Source: JASEFH01 sp034679905 (GTDB lineage: Archaea > Halobacteriota > Methanomicrobia > Methanomicrobiales > JACTUA01). From it: DNA of 30,454 bases. Positions 23,399 to 30,454 of the stretch are shown one piece after another. The notes under the pieces are model-generated. The model made no database searches and was not told the DNA's origin. It saw only the letters and a program-made list of their open reading frames with translations. The stretch is taken from positions 1 through 30,454 of the forward strand of contig JAXDAH010000155.1 of the NCBI GenBank assembly GCA_034679905.1, read 5' to 3'. A program made the translations under genes and the position numbers. How positions within the stretch are numbered: the stretch's first letter is position 1; each line of letters opens with the position of its first letter.

Positions 23399-24221
23399 GT
23401 GGAGTCCCTCCATACACCTCTTGTAAGACCTCAACTGTCGCGGTTGCTTTGTCCCGGGTGTGCATGAGTGCGCGACGGAGGATCTCCCGGGCAGGGAGCG
23501 ATCCGTCGCTCTCCAGAACGAAGATGTATCGCGTCTCGTCCGCAGAGATATGAATGGCAGGTTCGGCGCCGATCGCGCCGGAGAGGCAGATCTGCTCGCA
23601 GAGTCGGCACAGGGAGCACTCCTGCGGACGCTCCACTTCTACCTTTCGGGAAGGTCCGACCTTGAGAACGCCTCGCGGGCACTCCTCCACGCACATGCCG
23701 CAGGCGTCGCAGCGCTCGTCGACACGGACGCTCGGGTACATCTTGTAGCCGCAGGCAACCGTGGGCTGCCATTTGGCATGCTCTCTTCCGACATTCACGA
23801 CTGCCCGCGCCTCGAGCACGAGCTTCTGGTCCTCGTCCAGCGCCACGATGGGAACGTTCTCTTCCGCAGGCACCGCACGGGGATCCGCCGGGATCAGATC
23901 GCGCGAGTGGACTATTCCAGGACCTTCCGCCGAGAGGGTGTAGGTGACCGTGCATGCCGGGCAGCCGGCCCCCTCGCAGGTGCATTCGCTCTGGGGGACG
24001 TAGACGGAGAGGTCGGTCTTGAGCGGGATCAGCCCGAGCCTGTGTGCGATCATCTCGTCGAAGAGCACGCTGGTGTTGTCGTAGATATTCACGTCCTCGA
24101 TAGCAAGGGTGGGCACTTCGCCGATCATGGTTCTCCGAAGCGAGTTGGCGAATGCCGGAGACGCTTGACTCAGAACGAAGCGTGCGTTTCTCTCATCCTG
24201 CTCTACAAAATCGATCTCCAT
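23391..24221 (-). CDS. rpoD: RNA polymerase subunit D (Rpb3/alpha homologue) with two Fe-S motifs
   Basis: A 276-residue assembly platform of archaeal RNA polymerase, dimerising with RpoL. The N terminus has the alpha-type dimerisation motif ASPAFANSLRRTMIGEVPT. A ferredoxin-like insert carries two full CxxCxxCxxxC sets: Cys171/174/177/181 and Cys202/205/208/212, so it can hold two [4Fe-4S] clusters. A further cysteine group, CTCEGAGCPAC (80-90), lies earlier. ATG 24221 is used: it overlaps the rps11 stop (TGATG), and upstream codons in this frame lie inside rps11. The gene is unrelated to bacterial sigma-70, which shares the symbol. Confidence 0.96.
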   Translation of the reverse strand: MEIDFVEQDERNARFVLSQASPAFANSLRRTMIGEVPTLAIEDVNIYDNTSVLFDEMIAHRLGLIPLKTDLSVYVPQSECTCEGAGCPACTVTYTLSAEGPGIVHSRDLIPADPRAVPAEENVPIVALDEDQKLVLEARAVVNVGREHAKWQPTVACGYKMYPSVRVDERCDACGMCVEECPRGVLKVGPSRKVEVERPQECSLCRLCEQICLSGAIGAEPAIHISADETRYIFVLESDGSLPAREILRRALMHTRDKATATVEVLQEVYGGTPHE

Positions 24222-24613
24222 CACACTCTCCGTCCTCTCTTGCCACCCTTGGTGCGTATATTGTCGTGCGGAACCGGGGTCACGTCCTCGATCCGCCCGA
24301 TGCGCATGCCGGCTCGCGCCAGGGCGCGTATCGCAGCCTGAGCGCCGGGGCCCGGGCTCCGCTGCTTCCCTCTTCCCGGTGCGCGCACTTTCACATGTAC
24401 GCCGACGATGCCCTTCTCCATCGCCGCCTGCGCGACATTTGTCGCCATCTGCATGGCTGCATAGGGAGAGCTCTCGTTCCGGTCCTGCTTGACGACCATA
24501 CCGCCGCTGCTCTTGGTCACCGTCTCGGCACCGGTGAGATCGGTGATCGTGACGATGGTGTTGTTGAACGAGGCGAAGATGTGCGCGACGCCCCATTTCT
24601 CCTTCTCTGCCAC
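24221..24613 (-). CDS. rps11: Ribosomal protein uS11
   Basis: A 130-residue small-subunit platform protein with EKWGVAHIFASFNNTIVTIT, GGMVVKQDRNESSPYAAMQ and the basic tail TKGGKRGRRV. Two GTG starts are possible. GTG 24613 is preferred because GGGAGG lies 8 bases upstream and the protein then begins MAEKEKWGV as in relatives. The earlier GTG at 24622 overlaps that ribosome-binding site. Confidence 0.95.
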   Translation of the reverse strand: MAEKEKWGVAHIFASFNNTIVTITDLTGAETVTKSSGGMVVKQDRNESSPYAAMQMATNVAQAAMEKGIVGVHVKVRAPGRGKQRSPGPGAQAAIRALARAGMRIGRIEDVTPVPHDNIRTKGGKRGRRV

Positions 24614-24618
24614 GTGAT

Positions 24619-25164
24619 TCACCTCCCGACCTTGCTGATCCGTGCCCTCTCAGGGTGCATGTCCGTCTGGAGGGGAGACTGCTGGTAGTAGCCGATACGG
24701 TCCTCGTCTACTCGCTCCACGCGATAACCGGGGATAGTCACCTTTCTGCCGCCGATGGCAACGTGTCCGTGCGTGATGAACTGCCGCGCCTGCTTGGGCG
24801 AACGGGCCAGGCCTCGCCTGTAGACCATCGTCTGCAGGCGGCGCTCCAGCTCCTGCTCCACTTTGAGTGCGAGCACATCGTCGATGTCGGCGTTGGGGCC
24901 GAGGAATCCCATCCGCTGGAGGTGCCCGATCAGCTCCTCTCTCTTGGTCTCGATCCTTCTCGCATCCGTGCTGGTGGACATCAGCGCCAGCAGCTCCCGG
25001 GCTGCCCGCCGGTACCGCCGCAGGGTGCTCTGCGCTTTCCACAGCTCGCGCTTGTTCCGAAGGCCGTACTCGATGACCAGCCGCGCCTCCTCCTCTATCC
25101 GTGCCTTTTCAAACGGTCGCTTGGGCGTATCGTACTGTTTGTGAGCTTTTCCCGGATATCCCAT
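24619..25164 (-). CDS. rps4: Ribosomal protein uS4
   Basis: A 181-residue archaeal S4, a primary 16S rRNA binder. It starts MGYPGKAHKQYDTPKRPFEK. It contains the S4 RNA-binding domain around LQTMVYRRGLARSPKQARQF and HGHVAIGGRKVTIPGYRV. Its TGA lies within the ribosome-binding site of rps11, suggesting coupled translation. Confidence 0.97.
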   Translation of the reverse strand: MGYPGKAHKQYDTPKRPFEKARIEEEARLVIEYGLRNKRELWKAQSTLRRYRRAARELLALMSTSTDARRIETKREELIGHLQRMGFLGPNADIDDVLALKVEQELERRLQTMVYRRGLARSPKQARQFITHGHVAIGGRKVTIPGYRVERVDEDRIGYYQQSPLQTDMHPERARISKVGR

Positions 25165-25177
25165 CAGATCACTCCGT

Positions 25178-25636
25178 CTACTCCTTCTTCCTCTTCACAC
25201 CGACAGTGGCACCGGTTCTGCCCGTCGATTTCGTGCGCTGTCCGCGGACCTTCTGCCCGGTCTCGTGGCGGATCCCGCGGTAGCTGCGGATCTTCCGCAT
25301 GCGGTTGATGTCTTCGTCGATCGTGAGCTGCACATCTGTCGCGAACAGGTGCTTGGTCTCGCCTGTATAGACATCCTTCGGCCGATTCATCATCCATTCC
25401 GGCACAGAAGCAGTGTAATTCTCTACGGCCTGGCGAATGCGCTCGACCTTGCTCTCGTCGAGCTTTCCCATAATGGCATGCTGATCGACATCCGCAATCT
25501 GCGCGATGGTCACGGCAGTGTGCCGCCCGATACCGGCGATTCCCGTCAGCGCTGTCTGTACCGATCTCGTCCCGTCGAGATCCGTGTTCCGGACGCGAAC
25601 GAAATATTTTATCTCTTCTTCTTTTGGTTCTGCCAT
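25178..25636 (-). CDS. rps13: Ribosomal protein uS13
   Basis: A 152-residue head protein of the small subunit contacting tRNA. It shows KYFVRVRNTDLDGTRSVQTA, GIGRHTAVTIAQIADVD and the basic tail IRSYRGIRHETGQKVRGQRT. A G-rich stretch (AGGGGGAC) is 8 bases upstream of the ATG. It is the first protein gene of the large cluster, starting 35 bases after tRNA-Ser. Confidence 0.97.
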   Translation of the reverse strand: MAEPKEEEIKYFVRVRNTDLDGTRSVQTALTGIAGIGRHTAVTIAQIADVDQHAIMGKLDESKVERIRQAVENYTASVPEWMMNRPKDVYTGETKHLFATDVQLTIDEDINRMRKIRSYRGIRHETGQKVRGQRTKSTGRTGATVGVKRKKE

Positions 25637-25671
25637 TCTATTGTCCCCCTAGAGTGCGACCCGTTCGGGAG

Positions 25672-25756
25672 CGTTGAGGGAGGGATTTGAACCCTCGAGT
25701 CCCAAAGGGACACAGGTTTAGCAAACCTGCGCCATACCTGGCTTGGCTACCTCAAC
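25672..25756 (-). tRNA. tRNA-Ser (anticodon GCT)
   Basis: The 85-base minus-strand sequence has acceptor stem GTTGAGG/CCTCAAC with discriminator G. The anticodon arm is CAGGT-TTGCTAA-ACCTG, giving GCT. A long class II variable arm pairs GTCCC with GGGAC, and the T loop is TTCAAAT. Long variable arm and discriminator G both fit serine. CCA is not encoded and no intron is seen. It heads the ribosomal cluster. Confidence 0.93.
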
Positions 25757-25818
25757 ATGCAACATCGCATCTGTGTAGACACTCGCAACGGAGTTGTTCC
25801 GCTGCTCCATGAATTGTG

Positions 25819-25850
25819 CTTTATTATATGGGTTGGATCCTTTTATAATG
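25819..25850 (-). promoter_or_regulatory. Two TATA-like boxes at the head of the tRNA-Ser/ribosomal cluster
   Basis: On the minus strand CCATATAATAAAG (about 25819-25831) and CATTATAAAAGG (25839-25850) are both good archaeal TATA elements. They sit 65-95 bases upstream of the tRNA 5' end, in the only AT-rich patch between the deoxyhypusine synthase stop and the tRNA. Transcription starts near 25800 and 25815 are expected. Confidence 0.5.
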
Positions 25851-25859
25851 ATTGTGGTG

Positions 25860-26828
25860 TCAGGAGGGAGCCTTCCCAGCCCGTTTTTCACCGCGTCCGA
25901 TGAGCGCGGAGGTGACAATGGGGAGTGCGATGGTGGCATCCACAAAGCACTGGACCCGTGGTGATGCGGGGGCTTCCTTTCCCCAGCTCACCGCTTCGTC
26001 GAAGGTGCACCCGGAGAGCCCACCGAAGTGCGGCACATCGGTGGTGTACTGGATGGCATACGCATGGCCCCCTTGTTCGTGCTCATGGATCGAGGCGATG
26101 ACCTGGGTCTGCTGGATGAAGTTCTTGGGGACGCCACCTCCGATGTAGACCACGCCGGTCCTGCTCGCACCTTCGACGATGCGCGTGATCTCGTCGGTAT
26201 CGGCAATCTGGTCCACATCCACATCGACGCCCTGGCGGCGTGCTATTACAAGGCCGATGCCGATGGAAGAGTCGGCGAGAGCCGGCACGAAGATGGGAAT
26301 ACCGTACCGCGTGGCGGCAGAGACGAGCGAGTCCGGATCGGGTCTCTCCCGTTGTATCCGCTCGCCCAGCTGTTGCAGGAACTGGCGCGAAGAGCCGCGG
26401 AAGGGGGCGATCCCCCGTGCGAAGTCGGCGATGAATCGGTCCACGTCGCGGAACTCCTCCTCGTACGCAAATACGTCGTAGATGCGATCGATACCCTGTC
26501 GGTAGAGAGCGAGATCGTCTGCCATATGGTGGCCGAGGTAATGGCGAACGCCCAGGTGTTCGCTCACGTCGTGGAAGATATTGGCACCCGTGGATACGAT
26601 CACGTCCACGTAGCGGCGTTCGACCAGTTCGATGAGGCAGCGCTGCATCCCGGCCGGTACCATCGCCCCCGAGAGACCGAGCAGGATAGTGCAGTCCGGG
26701 TCCTGGATCATCTGAGACCAGATCTCCACCGACTCCCCGAGCTTCCTCCCCTGGAACCCCGTCTGGCTCATGCCGCGGAGGAGTTCGGCAACGCTGTTTG
26801 TAGGTACAACTGCATGACGTGGTTTCAT
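25860..26828 (-). CDS. dys: Deoxyhypusine synthase
   Basis: Transfers the butylamine part of spermidine to a lysine of archaeal IF5A using NAD. The protein shows ILLGLSGAMVPAGMQRCLIE, VSTGANIFHDVSEHLGVRHY, GRGIAPFRG-like regions, VDVDQIADTDEI, the active-site lysine region YIGGGVPKNFIQQTQV, and HFGGLSGCTFDEAVSWGK. I choose ATG 26828 (322 residues) over ATG 26903 (347 residues). A TATA-like box at 26853-26858 lies inside the longer version, about 28 bases before 26828, and GGGAG precedes the shorter start. The target protein aIF5A is not in the window. It lies just upstream of the cluster but has its own promoter. Confidence 0.93.
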   Translation of the reverse strand: MKPRHAVVPTNSVAELLRGMSQTGFQGRKLGESVEIWSQMIQDPDCTILLGLSGAMVPAGMQRCLIELVERRYVDVIVSTGANIFHDVSEHLGVRHYLGHHMADDLALYRQGIDRIYDVFAYEEEFRDVDRFIADFARGIAPFRGSSRQFLQQLGERIQRERPDPDSLVSAATRYGIPIFVPALADSSIGIGLVIARRQGVDVDVDQIADTDEITRIVEGASRTGVVYIGGGVPKNFIQQTQVIASIHEHEQGGHAYAIQYTTDVPHFGGLSGCTFDEAVSWGKEAPASPRVQCFVDATIALPIVTSALIGRGEKRAGKAPS

Positions 26829-26849
26829 GTCCGCTCTCCCTCGTTCCAC

Positions 26850-26860
26850 CGGTATATAGG
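26850..26860 (-). promoter_or_regulatory. TATA-like box for deoxyhypusine synthase
   Basis: The minus strand reads CCTATATACC, centred about 28 bases upstream of ATG 26828. A transcript from it would have almost no leader, and it excludes the longer ORF start at 26903 for this promoter. Confidence 0.4.
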
Positions 26861-27310
26861 CGCTCGGTATTGATAAGGGAAATGGCTTGCGCTCATCAGG
26901 CATCTGACCGTATCCATACTATAGGGGAGGCGAAATCCAGGATCCGGGATGTCCAATGGCGCGGCTGCAATCCTTGGGGTCGGAGAGATACGGCCTCATC
27001 TCTGCGAACACGCTTCTGATGGCTGTACGTCTCGCCTCTAGGTGCGATCGGCCGGCGCCTTGGAAGGGCCGGTCAAGCGGCGGGATAGTGAGGAGATCCC
27101 TATTCGGGTCGGGGCATGTTCCCTGCAGCAGGCTGTATCGGCTCTATCGTCTGGCTGTCGCACCAGCTCCTGCGATATACTGCATTCGAATGTGAAGGGC
27201 GTTATGCTAGAATCTCTCCCGCCGGTTTCGCTATTCCCGATGAAGCCGGGCGGATAAGACCTGCGCCGGGATGGCTGAACGTATACCTCACCCAGCGAAT
27301 CGGGACCGTT

Positions 27311-27346
27311 CGGGATGCGTCGACTTTTTTAGTCGGCTGCATCCCG
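27311..27346. repeat. Strong inverted repeat with T6 loop
   Basis: CGGGATGC (27311-27318) plus CGACT (27321-27325) pair with AGTCG (27331-27335) plus GCATCCCG (27339-27346). The only interruption is a 2-versus-3-base internal loop. The apical loop is five T. This gives 13 base pairs in one compact hairpin. Confidence 0.65.
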
Positions 27347-27642
27347 GAAGAGGCGCTATCGGACAGGAGGGTGTAAAGGGGGCAACGGGTGGGTGGGATC
27401 CCGGCTCCCTCCCGTGCGATAGGCCCGGATCGGGGAGGTACCTGCTCCCGGAATACGTATGGGACTGCGCACCATACCGCGAGAGCGGATACCTCCGACG
27501 AACGGAGTCGGGGGGAAGCCGCCCTTAGCGTGACTTGCGACCGTGGGGGCATGGTGAAGCATCGCACGGACCATCCATGGAGGGTATCGTATCGATAGGG
27601 CTGCAGGGGAAATCCGTTCACCTAACCGTAGCAGTGTATGCG

Positions 27643-27665
27643 GAGCGGGGGGTGCACCCCCGCTC
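27643..27665. repeat. GC-rich perfect 9-base hairpin
   Basis: GAGCGGGGG (27643-27651) pairs with CCCCCGCTC (27657-27665) around a 5-base loop. It lies about 160 bases beyond the stop of the MFS gene on the minus strand and has no T-run, so a role as terminator is uncertain. Confidence 0.5.
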
Positions 27666-27822
27666 TGGATCCCGATCCTCCTTCTGGGAGACTATTTCGA
27701 CTGCATGCCCGTACTGCTTTCGTCTGGAGAGAGGTGGAACGAGATTTTCCATCGGGGTGCCATTCTCTCTCCTGAGGTTTCGGCGGAGGGGCTTGGATGC
27801 TATGCAGGGGGATCGCTTGATT

Positions 27823-29076
27823 TCAGGCTGCTCTCCGTGTGGGGGGGCGCATCAGGAGATAAGCGACAACGAACCCGAGCCCTGCCAGCGCCGCCACGTA
27901 GGGGAACACCCCAAGGTAGCTTCCGGTACTCTCCCGGATGAGCCCCGCGAGCATCGGCCCCACGATGGCACCGGCGCCGTAGGCGAGGAAGACCACCCCG
28001 TAGCAGCGGGGGTAGTCGCACGTTCCGAAGAAGCTCGCGGTCGAGGTGGGCGCGATCGCGAGCCATCCCCCGAGGGCGCCCCAGAGGATGGCGAACGCGA
28101 GGATGTAGACCGGTACCGTCGGGATCTGCCACATCGCAAGCGAGGCTGCGGCAATCAGCACAAACGACAGCATGGCGGTGGTCCGGGGATTCAGGCGATC
28201 CGTGAGCGCTCCAAAGAGTGGTCTGCCTCCACCGTTGAAGATGGCGAAGAAACCGACCAGGATGGTGGCGAGTGCGGGCTCCACCAGCACAATCTCGGTG
28301 CCAACGGGTTTAGATATCCCGATTGCCATGAGGCCGGCCAGGCATCCGATGAAAAAGCAGAACCAGAGTCCGTAGAATGCCGCTGATCGCAGCATTTCGC
28401 TGCGGTTGCACTCACACACCGGGATCGTACCCGTCCCGGGTGCGGGGGGGATCCAGCCTGAAGGCCTCCATCCGACAGGCGGAAACGAGAGCGGCAGGCC
28501 CAGTGCCACGAGCAGGAGGATGAACGCGATCCCAAAGATGCGGAACGTCGTCGGGACGTCGTAGGCGGCGATCAGGAAGCCCGCAACGTTCGCTGTGATG
28601 AAGGCGGAGAATCCAAAACCGAGCAGCGTGAGCCCCACGGCAATGCCGCGGCGATCCGGAAACCAGCGGGCTGCCACGGCAACGGGCACGCCATAGGCGA
28701 TTCCGACGCCGACTCCTCCGATGACGCCGTAGACTACGTACAGCATCTCGACGGAGCTGGCCAGGGAAGCCAGCAGCCAGCCCGCTCCTGTCAGCACTCC
28801 CCCGACGATCGTCATCCGCCGTGGTCCGAGCGTCTCGATGAACCTCGCCGATAGCGGCATGGTGATGGCGAAGAATGCCAAAAAGACCGAATACGGCAGG
28901 AGAACCTCTGCCGACGTCACCGTCTTTCCCAGCGTCTCTGTGAAGTATGTCGTGAGCGGGGTGACAAAAACACTCCAGGCGTAGATGCTCCCCAGAATGA
29001 GGTTGATGACGAGCCCGATCATCACGAGCAGCCATCGCCCCCTCTCCGCGGGCATACCGAGTATGCGCGTCTCCAT
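27823..29076 (-). CDS. MFS transporter, OFA (oxalate/formate antiporter-like) family
   Basis: A 417-residue membrane protein with twelve predicted helices. The first helix region, GLVINLILGSIYAWSVFVTP, is the hallmark of the OFA family, and VAARWFPDRRGIAVGLTLLG and GRPLFGALTDRLNPR are the MFS loop motifs. A short cytoplasmic central loop contains two cysteines (VCECNRSE). AGGAG lies 7 bases before the ATG. The gene starts 38 bases after the acetyl-CoA synthetase stop in the same direction, so the two are probably one operon and the substrate is plausibly acetate or another small carboxylate. That substrate is inferred from context only; formate is the alternative. Confidence 0.88.
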   Translation of the reverse strand: METRILGMPAERGRWLLVMIGLVINLILGSIYAWSVFVTPLTTYFTETLGKTVTSAEVLLPYSVFLAFFAITMPLSARFIETLGPRRMTIVGGVLTGAGWLLASLASSVEMLYVVYGVIGGVGVGIAYGVPVAVAARWFPDRRGIAVGLTLLGFGFSAFITANVAGFLIAAYDVPTTFRIFGIAFILLLVALGLPLSFPPVGWRPSGWIPPAPGTGTIPVCECNRSEMLRSAAFYGLWFCFFIGCLAGLMAIGISKPVGTEIVLVEPALATILVGFFAIFNGGGRPLFGALTDRLNPRTTAMLSFVLIAAASLAMWQIPTVPVYILAFAILWGALGGWLAIAPTSTASFFGTCDYPRCYGVVFLAYGAGAIVGPMLAGLIRESTGSYLGVFPYVAALAGLGFVVAYLLMRPPTRRAA

Positions 29077-29114
29077 CGGTCTGCTCCTTTATCCCTCTGC
29101 CTCGAATATCGAGA

Positions 29115-30454
29115 TCACTCTTCCAGGGTCGAGACGTCCCCGACAGGAATGCCGAGTTCTTTGGCCTTTAAGACCCTCCGCATGATCTTGCCGGAGCGGG
29201 TCTTGGGGAGCTTATCCATATACTCGATCTCGGAGGGCATGGCGATGGGCCCGAGCGTCATCCGCACATGGTAGTTCAGATCCGAGGTGAGCTTGTCAGA
29301 CGGCTTCTGGCCCTGCATGAGGATGACAAAGGCCTTGATGCGGTTTCCTTTGACGGGATCCGGCAGTCCGATCACCGCCGCTTCCGCCACCGCCTGGTGG
29401 GAGACGAGGGCGCTCTCCACCTCGGCAGTGCCGATATTGTGGCCGGCGATGATGATGATGTCGTCTGCCCTTCCTAAGATCATGATGTAGCCGTCCTTGT
29501 CCTTCACGGCGAGGTCTCCCGCCGTATAGCAGTTCGGGATCGTGTTCCAGTACTGGCGATAGCGCTCGTCGTTCCTGTGGATGGTACGGAACATGGCGGG
29601 CCAGGGCTCCCTGATCACCAGGAATCCGCCGGTCCCCGGCGGGACGGGATTTCCCGCCCTATCGACGACATCGGCGACAACGCCCGGGATGGGTTTACCC
29701 GCAAATCCCGGCTTCATGGGCTCACCAACCATGGTGGTGATCATCTGCATGCCGGTCTCGGTCTGCCACCAGGTGTCGACCACGGGGCAGCGGCTGCCCC
29801 CGATGGTACGGTAGTACCACTCGAAGGCTTCGGGATTGATGGGCTCGCCCACAGTCCCCAGGATGCGGAGGGAGGAGAGGTCGTACCTGTTCGGCCACTC
29901 TTCGCCCAGCCGCATGAACATGCGGATAGCGGTCGGGGCGGTGTAGAAGATGGTGATCCCCTGCTCTTCAATGAGATTCCACCAGCATCCCGCGTCTGGG
30001 TGATCCGGCGTACACTCCGTGATGAAGACCGTGGCCCCGACGGCGAGGGGACCGTAGATGATGTAGGAGTGGCCCGTGATCCAGCCCGGGTCTGCGGTGC
30101 ACCAGTAGATGTCGTTCTCTTTTATGTCAAAGACCGTCTTCATCGTGTAGTATGTCCCCACCATGTAGCCGCCACAGGTGTGCACGACGCCCTTGGGGGT
30201 ACCGGTCGACCCGCTGGTGTAGAGGATGAAGAGCGGGTCCTCCGCGTCCATCACCTCCGGCGGGCATTTCGTCCCCGCACGCTCCATGATCTCGCGGAAG
30301 TCCACCTCCAGATCCGGTTCGAGCTCCACCGGGGGGGAGCGTCTGCGCAGCACCACGATCCTCTCCACGGTCGGGGCATTGACGACCGCTTCCTCCACCA
30401 GGGTCTTCAGGGGGATGGTCTTGCCGCGGCGCATGCCGATATCGGCGGTGATGA
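29115..30454 (-). CDS. acs: Acetyl-CoA synthetase (AMP-forming), 5' end outside window
   Basis: Activates acetate to acetyl-CoA via acetyl-AMP. The frame is open to the window edge, so only the last about 446 residues are present; the usual length is near 630-650. Core motifs are LYTSGSTGTPKGVVHT (phosphate loop), YWCTADPGWITGHSY, DTWWQTETGMQM with the tryptophan that limits the pocket to acetate-sized acids, CYTAGDLAVKD and GRADDIIIIAGHNIGTAEVE. LPKTRSGKIMRRVLK carries the catalytic and regulatory lysine. In the hinge-proximal motif an asparagine replaces the arginine usual in GHR(L/I)G. The gene is followed by an OFA-type carrier. Hydrogenotrophic methanogens of this group often need acetate as carbon source, which fits. 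Confidence 0.94.
   Translation of the reverse strand, partial: ITADIGMRRGKTIPLKTLVEEAVVNAPTVERIVVLRRRSPPVELEPDLEVDFREIMERAGTKCPPEVMDAEDPLFILYTSGSTGTPKGVVHTCGGYMVGTYYTMKTVFDIKENDIYWCTADPGWITGHSYIIYGPLAVGATVFITECTPDHPDAGCWWNLIEEQGITIFYTAPTAIRMFMRLGEEWPNRYDLSSLRILGTVGEPINPEAFEWYYRTIGGSRCPVVDTWWQTETGMQMITTMVGEPMKPGFAGKPIPGVVADVVDRAGNPVPPGTGGFLVIREPWPAMFRTIHRNDERYRQYWNTIPNCYTAGDLAVKDKDGYIMILGRADDIIIIAGHNIGTAEVESALVSHQAVAEAAVIGLPDPVKGNRIKAFVILMQGQKPSDKLTSDLNYHVRMTLGPIAMPSEIEYMDKLPKTRSGKIMRRVLKAKELGIPVGDVSTLEE

Larger units (their letters stand above)
26861..27822. other. About 960 bases without a credible gene
   Basis: ORFs here are shorter than 140 codons, rich in Arg/Pro/Gly, and lack recognisable motifs or good ribosome-binding sites. 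The largest is minus 27202-27621. Two strong hairpins occur (27311-27346 and 27643-27665). The region is G+C-rich. A stable structured RNA is possible, but I could not match SRP RNA, RNase P RNA or a tRNA by eye. Confidence 0.5.

Noticed and set aside
27202..27621. 139-codon minus-strand ORF in the gene-free kilobase
   Set aside because: No motif and no ribosome-binding site; composition is typical of random G+C-rich frames, though some stretches look slightly protein-like.

Overview
The window comes from a methanogenic euryarchaeon, most likely of the Methanomicrobiales (Methanoculleus-like). I infer this from gene content, not from a search. The pointers are archaeal ribosomal proteins, RNA polymerase subunits D, K and N, an RpoD carrying two complete [4Fe-4S] motifs, isopentenyl phosphate kinase in a modified mevalonate pathway, deoxyhypusine synthase, archaeal GluRS, PKD-type surface proteins, moderately high G+C genes and AT-rich TATA-like promoters.

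The left third (1-12,350) is loose accessory DNA. It holds the end of an APC-family permease, an Rsm22-like methyltransferase, a large HEAT-repeat protein with a long disordered linker, a 1.4 kb stretch without a convincing gene, a small helical ORF with a strong ribosome-binding site, a secreted PKD plus six-bladed repeat protein, about 2 kb of decayed exported-protein genes, a TPR protein and an unknown 124-residue protein.

The middle (12,346-25,850) is one long minus-strand cluster transcribed from high to low coordinates: tRNA-Ser, rps13, rps4, rps11, rpoD, rpl18e, rpl13, rps9, rpoN, tRNA-Pro, rpoK, eno, rps2, a MEMO1-family gene, mvk, ipk, fni (IPP isomerase), RNase J, idsA, gltX. Most junctions overlap or are spaced by fewer than 35 bases. 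Two TATA-like boxes lie at its head and a hairpin followed by a T-run at its end. It joins ribosome and RNA polymerase assembly, mRNA 5'-end decay, glutamate tRNA charging and synthesis of the C5 to C20 isoprenoid chains of archaeal lipids. This is the known euryarchaeal arrangement.

The right end holds deoxyhypusine synthase with its own TATA-like box, about 1 kb without a credible gene but with two strong hairpins, and an apparent two-gene unit: AMP-forming acetyl-CoA synthetase (cut by the window edge) and an OFA-family MFS carrier, suggesting acetate uptake and activation.

I see no CRISPR array, insertion sequence, prophage or clear new defence system. The items most worth a second look are the two-flavour six-repeat propeller protein, the decayed DUF11-type gene beside it, the HEAT protein with a possible frameshifted tail, and the structured gene-free regions.
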